NCBI GenBank assembly: GCA_900111695.1
Contig: FOHD01000010.1
Span: forward strand, 1 to 64,000
DNA: 64,000 nucleotides
Origin: Olsenella sp. KH3B4
GTDB taxonomy: Bacteria; Actinomycetota; Coriobacteriia; Coriobacteriales; Atopobiaceae
Direction: 5' to 3'
The notes under the pieces are model-generated. The model saw nothing but the letters and a program-made list of their open reading frames with translations, searched no databases and was not told the DNA's origin. The first letter of the stretch is position 1. The number at the start of each line of letters is the position of its first letter. The translations under genes and the position numbers were made by a program. Of the stretch, positions 59,272-64,000 are shown piece by piece.

Positions 59272-61744
59272 GGGAGGAGGGGGGTCTGCAAGCGGTGTGC
59301 CACGTCTGCATGCGGCGGAGACATGCGATGCCCACATGCCGGCAAAGCCCGCAATCCCCGTGACGCTCTGGGCACTCGTGGCAGCCATCCTGGTAGAGCG
59401 CATAGTCTTGCGCAATGGGACGATACCCTTTGCCAATCTTAGTGTCGTCCCGTGGATTGCGGTGGCACTCTGCTTCGCTTCGGGCGCTATTGGGGTGGCT
59501 TTGGTCAGATGGCAATCCATAAGTATGAGTATCCGTCATGCATCCCTTGCCCTCGCGCTTGTTCTCGTTACGGCGCTTGCCGGTGCGCTTTTGGCCTGGC
59601 TTGCGCTGGGGCGGGTGAGGGCAGCGACAGACGCGCTCTCGACGTCACCGGTCTCGGCGTGGACGCTCGAGGTCGAGGGAGACATGACGGAGAGCGAGCG
59701 CGGGTGGCGTGGACGCGCTCGCGTACTTGGTGACAATAACGTCGAGGTAGGACGGGTATGGCTCAGTTCCCCGAATCGCCTCGAATGCGGCTCTTTGGTC
59801 ACCTGTGTGGGACGGTTCCGGCCAAATGGAGATGACGAGTGGGGCACCACCTCGCGCATGCAGGGGCTTGCTGGCACGGTTTCAATCGTGCGCGTCTCGT
59901 CCGAGAGTCAGGCGAAGGGATTGCTCGGCGTCGTGCTGTGTGCAAGGCGAGCAGTGCTTGCGTCCTTCTCGCCCTACGAGTCTGACGGTGCTGCCGTGCT
60001 TGCCGGCAGCGTCTGCGGTGACCGCGCTCCCATAAACTCCCGCAAGCTGGACTGCGCGTTTGCGACCTGCGGCGTCTCTCATCTGGTCGCCGTGTCAGGA
60101 GGGCACTTGGCGATTCTCGCCGGTGCGCTTGCAGCGCTTCTCGGCAAGACAAGCATGGGACCAGCCGCGAGGGGCTCTCTCGCGCTCGGTGTGATTTGCC
60201 TTTTCATCGTCTTCTGCGGGGCGCCTGCGTCTGCCGTGCGTGCGGGCATCATGAGTTGCATCTCGTTTGGCGGGTCACTTGTGGGGAGAAGGTCTCATGC
60301 GCTCTCCTCCACATGTGCGGCGGCCCTTGTCATGGCGCTTCTCGACCCCTTTGTCACTGGCCAGCTGGGGTTTCTTCTTTCGGTTACCTCGGTAGTTGGG
60401 ATCTGCCTCTTTGGAGGTTACGCGAGCCACGCTCTCGACGTGTTCACGAGCGGGTTGAGGCGCTCTGGCAGATGCTCGACGACAGTAACGCACGCCCTTG
60501 TGCGCCTGCTCTCAACGGCTTGCGAAGCCCTGGGAGTCTCCCTTGTCGCCCAACTCTTCACGTTGCCACTGACCGTCCCCGCATTTGGCGAGGTGTCGCT
60601 CATCGCGCCGTTAGCGAACCTTATGCTAGCCCCTCTCTTCACAGCCCTTGTCTCTCTGGGGCTGGTCGCAGCTGTGCTTACGCCCTTGACCGCACTGCAG
60701 GCTCCGGTTCTCACTGTGGCGACGACGGTCTCGCAGGGGTTCTGCGGTGCGCTCTCCGCTCTAGCGAGACTCCCTCTGGCGTGTCTGCCCATGGAGGTAA
60801 ATGCTGCCCCCATGCTTGTGGCCCTCGTTGCCACCAGCGTCGCTCTCTACGGATTCTGGCCGGTTCCCCGGCACCGCCATCTTGTTTGTGGCGTTGCGGC
60901 GCTGGCAGGCGCATTGGTTCTCACCTTGCTTGGCCTGCGTCTGCTGCAGCCCGCAAGGGTATGCGTGCTGGATGTGGGGCAGGGAGATGCCATCCTTGTG
61001 GCCGATGGCAGCTCGGCAGTGCTTGTGGACACGGGGCCCGGCGCCGCGGCCTCGCAGGCGCTTGCGCGGCAGGGCATTATCCACCTGGACGCAATCGTTC
61101 TCACGCACCTCCACGATGATCATGCTGGTGGCGTGGACGATCTTGTGGGACGCCTAGGTTGCGACCGAGTCCTTGTGGCCGAGGGCGTTGCGGGCCAGAT
61201 TCCCAAGGACCTCTCCGAGAGTATCGGGCGGCTCTCGGGCCATGCGGCAGAGGAGGTCTCCTACGGGGATACCCTCCGTGTGGGTGCGTTCTCGCTGCGC
61301 GTGGTCTCGCCCGACGCCACGGTCGACGGCACCGAGAACGCAGACTCGCTGGTGCTTGCCCTCACCTACGAGCATGGGAGCAATAAGCTCACCGGCCTCC
61401 TTACAGGAGATGCCGAGAAGGACGAGATGAGCGCCTGCCAGGCGAGAGGCGACGTTGGGGACATCGACTTTCTCAAGGTGGGTCACCACGGCTCCGAGAT
61501 TTCTCTCACCCCGGTACAGGCAGCGTTTCTCGACCCTGAGGTTTCCGTCGCGAGTGCAGGCGAGGGCAACAGGTACGGCCACCCGCGCGAGGAGTGCGTC
61601 GAGGCACTTGAAGGGGTAGGCTCGGCCTTTCTCTGCACCAAGGACGTGGGAACCGTTACGGTCTGGCCTGGTGCCAGGGGACCTACGGTCTCGACGGAGC
61701 GCGCGGTAAGGAGGGACGCGGCAGCTATGGCATCTGGCCTGTGA
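59264..61744 (+). CDS. comEC: competence DNA channel ComEC/Rec2
   Basis: 826 residues. Membrane competence domain with HLVAVSGGHLAILAGALAAL and many helices, then a cytosolic or surface metallo-beta-lactamase-like domain: VCVLDVGQGDAILVADGSSA, DTGPG, HLHDDHAGG. GTG 59264 has AAGGAG seven bases upstream and overlaps the comEA stop; GTG 59297 or ATG 59336 are alternatives. Moves single-stranded DNA into the cell. Suggests natural transformation may be possible. Confidence 0.93.
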   Translation: MSRGGGGSASGVPRLHAAETCDAHMPAKPAIPVTLWALVAAILVERIVLRNGTIPFANLSVVPWIAVALCFASGAIGVALVRWQSISMSIRHASLALALVLVTALAGALLAWLALGRVRAATDALSTSPVSAWTLEVEGDMTESERGWRGRARVLGDNNVEVGRVWLSSPNRLECGSLVTCVGRFRPNGDDEWGTTSRMQGLAGTVSIVRVSSESQAKGLLGVVLCARRAVLASFSPYESDGAAVLAGSVCGDRAPINSRKLDCAFATCGVSHLVAVSGGHLAILAGALAALLGKTSMGPAARGSLALGVICLFIVFCGAPASAVRAGIMSCISFGGSLVGRRSHALSSTCAAALVMALLDPFVTGQLGFLLSVTSVVGICLFGGYASHALDVFTSGLRRSGRCSTTVTHALVRLLSTACEALGVSLVAQLFTLPLTVPAFGEVSLIAPLANLMLAPLFTALVSLGLVAAVLTPLTALQAPVLTVATTVSQGFCGALSALARLPLACLPMEVNAAPMLVALVATSVALYGFWPVPRHRHLVCGVAALAGALVLTLLGLRLLQPARVCVLDVGQGDAILVADGSSAVLVDTGPGAAASQALARQGIIHLDAIVLTHLHDDHAGGVDDLVGRLGCDRVLVAEGVAGQIPKDLSESIGRLSGHAAEEVSYGDTLRVGAFSLRVVSPDATVDGTENADSLVLALTYEHGSNKLTGLLTGDAEKDEMSACQARGDVGDIDFLKVGHHGSEISLTPVQAAFLDPEVSVASAGEGNRYGHPREECVEALEGVGSAFLCTKDVGTVTVWPGARGPTVSTERAVRRDAAAMASGL

Positions 61745-61795
61745 TGAAGCCTGGTTTGTGGCAAAGTAGGGAGGTCAAGACGATGGAGGGAATGC

Positions 61796-62764
61796 ATGGC
61801 AAAGACGGCAAAGCTGCTGCCGGCATACTTGGTGGTTGGTGCAGACGAGCTAAAGCGAAAGAGCGCAATCACGCGTCTCAAGGGCTATCTGGACGAGGGG
61901 CTGGCCGCCTTCAACCTCGACGAGATTGCCCCCACGGCAGATACGGATCCCACTGCCGTGGTTTCGTCTCTCAACACGATGCCTGTGGGCAACTCGCCTC
62001 GTATCGTAATCATCGATCCTGCCGACAAGCTCCCCAAGCCAGTCTCGGAGGCGCTTGTTGCATACCTGAAGGATCCCAACCCCGCTTGTACGCTGCTTCT
62101 CTCGGCAACCACGTTGGCAAAGTCGACGCGTCTCTACAAGGCGGTTGCGAAAGTGGGACCCAAGGCGGTCATCGACTGCACGCCAGCCACGAGAAGAGAC
62201 CTCCCGGGCTACGTGCAGAAGCTCGCGCGCTCGCATGGCCTTGACATCGACCAAGACGCCGCTCGGGCGCTCGTGGACCGCGTGGGAGAGTCGACCACCA
62301 TGCTCGACACCCAGCTTCGAACGCTCTCTGCGCTCAAGGGCGGGCAGGGCCAGGTGACCCGCGCGGACGTCGAGGGGAACGTGGCGCGCGTCGCAGAGGT
62401 CAAGCCCTGGGAGTTTCTCGACCGCCTGAGCGAGAAGGACGCCCGTCGCTCGCTAGAGCTCTATGCGTTGCTTCGAGGCTCATCGCAAGTGGGTCTTCTC
62501 ACGCTCGTGACCATCCGGATCCGCGAGCTCATCTGCGCGCGCTCGCTTGATGCCAGGGGCGAGGGTGCGGGAGTCGCTCGGGCGCTGGGCAAGCAGGACT
62601 GGCAGGTGAGGAACTACGTGCGTTGGGCTCGTCGCTTTGCGCCGGGAGAGCTCGAGCGTGACCTTGCGGCCTGCGACACCTGCGAGCGAGCCCTCAAGGG
62701 TACGGGAGACGCTGGCTCTGCGTTTCTCTCGCTCATTACGACCATCTGTGGGGCTGGCAGATAG
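61796..62764 (+). CDS. holA: DNA polymerase III delta subunit
   Basis: 322 residues. LLPAYLVVGADELKRKSAIT at the start and EVKPWEFLDRLSEKDARRSL then LELYALLRGSSQVGLLTLV in the third part match HolA. It opens the sliding clamp in the loader. It follows comEC, the standard comEA-comEC-holA-rpsT order. Confidence 0.93.
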   Translation: MAKTAKLLPAYLVVGADELKRKSAITRLKGYLDEGLAAFNLDEIAPTADTDPTAVVSSLNTMPVGNSPRIVIIDPADKLPKPVSEALVAYLKDPNPACTLLLSATTLAKSTRLYKAVAKVGPKAVIDCTPATRRDLPGYVQKLARSHGLDIDQDAARALVDRVGESTTMLDTQLRTLSALKGGQGQVTRADVEGNVARVAEVKPWEFLDRLSEKDARRSLELYALLRGSSQVGLLTLVTIRIRELICARSLDARGEGAGVARALGKQDWQVRNYVRWARRFAPGELERDLAACDTCERALKGTGDAGSAFLSLITTICGAGR

Positions 62765-62798
62765 ACATCTCGTCCGCTGGCTGCACGCCCGCTCTTCT

Positions 62799-62828
62799 CA
62801 AAAAAAGAGCCCGGCTTGTGCCGAGCTC
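62799..62828 (-). terminator. rpsT terminator
   Basis: Read on the minus strand, GAGCTCGGC, a short ACAA-type loop, GCCGGGCTC and then seven T. It lies 32 bases after the rpsT stop; holA converges from the other side. Confidence 0.85.
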
Positions 62829-62859
62829 CCAAAGTTACGTGCATCTCAGAGAAGCAACG

Positions 62860-63123
62860 CTACTTCATCGAGTTGACGAGCTTCTGGACGCCAGACTTGC
62901 GGTCGGCGGCCTGGTTCTTGTGGATGATGCCCTTGGCGGCAGCCCTATCGAGCTTGCGGCAAGCGGCGTTGGCGGCAGCCTGGGCGGCATCGGCGTCGCC
63001 GGCCTCGACGGCGGCGTGAACCTTCTTGACGTAGGTCTTCAGCTCGGAGCGGACTGCCCTGTTGCGCATACGGGCCTTCTCGGCGGTGATGATGCGCTTC
63101 TTCTGAGACTTGATGTTTGCCAC
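62860..63123 (-). CDS. rpsT: 30S ribosomal protein S20
   Basis: 87 residues. MANIKSQKKRIITAEKARMR, GIIHKNQAADRKSGVQKL. GTG start with AAAGGA upstream. A -10-like TATACT lies at 63225-63230 on this strand. Highly basic, binds 16S rRNA. Confidence 0.96.
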   Translation of the reverse strand: MANIKSQKKRIITAEKARMRNRAVRSELKTYVKKVHAAVEAGDADAAQAAANAACRKLDRAAAKGIIHKNQAADRKSGVQKLVNSMK

Positions 63124-63356
63124 GGTGCGGATCCTTTCGAAAATCTTGTTCCTAGAGGCCTCTTAAGAACTAGGTAGGTGGGAAGTGGGGGTTCCGCACC
63201 AGACACGGCGAGGTCAACTCAAAGAGTATAGCAGAGCAAACGCTTATGGAACCCTCTATTTGCGCCGATGTGCTGGCTTTGATTGTTCATCGAGGATTAT
63301 TCACATGTTCTCGCGAGGAGGATGCGAATCTACCTCAGGATTCTAGTCGTTAAGGA

Positions 63357-63482
63357 CTAGTGGAGCTTATTCCTTAGCAGCCACGCAATTGCCATGATGG
63401 CAACAATAATGCAAATAAGCACCGGTGCATATGTCACGAGAATAGTGATGATAAGCTCAGGAAATCCAAGCCCGTATATCAT
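63357..63482 (-). CDS. 41-residue single-helix membrane peptide
   Basis: MIYGLGFPELIITILVTYAP then VLICIIVAIMAIAWLLRNKL plus a final His. Almost the whole length is hydrophobic with a basic end, as in small membrane proteins or peptide toxins. It starts 21 bases after the stop of the secreted-protein gene and on the same strand, so they may form an operon. The ribosome-binding site is weak. AT-rich compared with the core genome. Confidence 0.5.
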   Translation of the reverse strand: MIYGLGFPELIITILVTYAPVLICIIVAIMAIAWLLRNKLH

Positions 63483-63503
63483 GGCCACTCACTTCGATTG
63501 CTC

Positions 63504-64000
63504 TTAGTAAAAATGCCCGGTGAACGAAGCGTAAAACTCACAATAGAAATCTCCGACATAGGTTGAGATGTCAGCTACGTCGCGCATTTCTGCGTGATAA
63601 TAGATGGCATTCGTTCTTCCGCCATCAAGTATTGCACGGTTGTAGTTTGAGCTAATAATTCTGCCAGCCGAGATATAGATAGCAGCCCAGTTAAACGGTG
63701 ATATTTTCCCTGCTGAAGTTACCCCATAATTTGCGGAAATGATAACTGTGTTCGGTAGACCTGCAATTATCAGGTTCTTTGAAGTGCTTACGGTACGCTG
63801 AGATCCAATGGCTCGAGATGCACCGGGAAATACCCGTTGTGCCTCATCTTCGAGGCCATAATATACAGGTTCGCCTTGAAGTGCCGCTCGCCTGACGGCC
63901 CCTTCCCACCGGCAATGAGCCTCCTCACTTCCTGGAATCAATAATGCATCCGAGGCGCCAGCCTCCTCTGCTCTTGCTACGTTGGGCGAAATTGTCGCCA
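63504..64000 (-). CDS. secreted protein of unknown function (5' partial)
   Basis: The frame is open to the window edge, giving about 165 residues with no start. Near the edge, ATISPNVARAEEAG looks like the end of a signal peptide with an AxA-type cleavage site. The mature part is rich in Ser, Ala, Tyr and Asn (IIAGLPNTVIISANYGVTSA and YISAGRIISSNYNRAILDGG) and ends FYCEFYASFTGHFY. No family recognised. Codon use is AT-richer than neighbours, suggesting recent gain. Confidence 0.65.
   Translation of the reverse strand, partial: ATISPNVARAEEAGASDALLIPGSEEAHCRWEGAVRRAALQGEPVYYGLEDEAQRVFPGASRAIGSQRTVSTSKNLIIAGLPNTVIISANYGVTSAGKISPFNWAAIYISAGRIISSNYNRAILDGGRTNAIYYHAEMRDVADISTYVGDFYCEFYASFTGHFY

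Overview
The window is high-GC, tightly packed bacterial DNA with frequent ATGA/GTGA stop-start overlaps. The FabK-type fatty-acid operon, the actinobacterial mIHF gene next to gmk, the fused accDA gene, and the many flavodoxin-like reductases and SDRs suggest a Coriobacteriia member (Olsenella/Atopobiaceae type). This is an inference from gene content and order; no 16S gene is present.

Layout. (1) 1-10.7 kb: type II fatty-acid synthesis operon, marR(fabT-like)-fabH-acpP-fabK-fabD-fabG-fabF-accB-fabZ-accC-accDA-degV. It makes malonyl-CoA, loads it onto ACP and elongates it; the DegV protein at the end probably binds fatty acids. (2) 10.8-15.3 kb: LysR regulator, AzlCD amino-acid exporter, an MFS efflux pump between two long inverted repeats, and a broken GNAT gene. 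(3) 15.5 kb: tRNA-Pro(GGG). (4) 16.0-28.7 kb: a seven-gene, same-strand defence-like island built around a type III restriction-modification pair (Mod and Res). The added genes are a ribbon-helix-helix-like small protein, a large SNF2 helicase with a PLD-like N-terminus, a DUF4391 protein, an AlbA_2/ATPase/winged-helix protein with a DNK repeat linker, and a DUF262-HNH protein. This is the best candidate for an undescribed composite system. (5) 28.8-45.9 kb: an accessory and partly decaying region. It holds small redox operons (SDRs, flavin reductase, aldo-keto reductase, FMN reductases, quinone oxidoreductase, nitroreductase, DUF1295 reductase), each beside its own TetR, MerR or Rrf2 regulator. 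It also holds remnants: a hipBA pair with a gutted hipA, an AlbA-type tail, a 44-residue flavodoxin stub, ABC transporter fragments and a frameshifted secreted protein. A pair of related long-stem repeats lies at 42.2-42.5 kb. (6) 46-49.8 kb: an extended dihydropteroate synthase, tRNA-Asn(GTT), and a Wzm/Wzt-type polysaccharide exporter whose ATPase carries an unusual N-terminal domain. (7) 49.9-55.3 kb: the pyrimidine operon pyrR-pyrB-pyrC-pyrK-pyrD-pyrF behind a PyrR-type attenuator. (8) 55.5-63.1 kb: housekeeping genes mIHF, gmk, rpoZ, thiI, comEA, comEC, holA and rpsT. (9) 63.3-64 kb: AT-richer DNA with a 41-residue membrane peptide and the end of a secreted protein cut by the window edge.

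No IS element, integrase, CRISPR array or rRNA gene was seen. Start codons were chosen from ribosome-binding sites, stop-start overlaps and family alignment from memory. No database search was possible.
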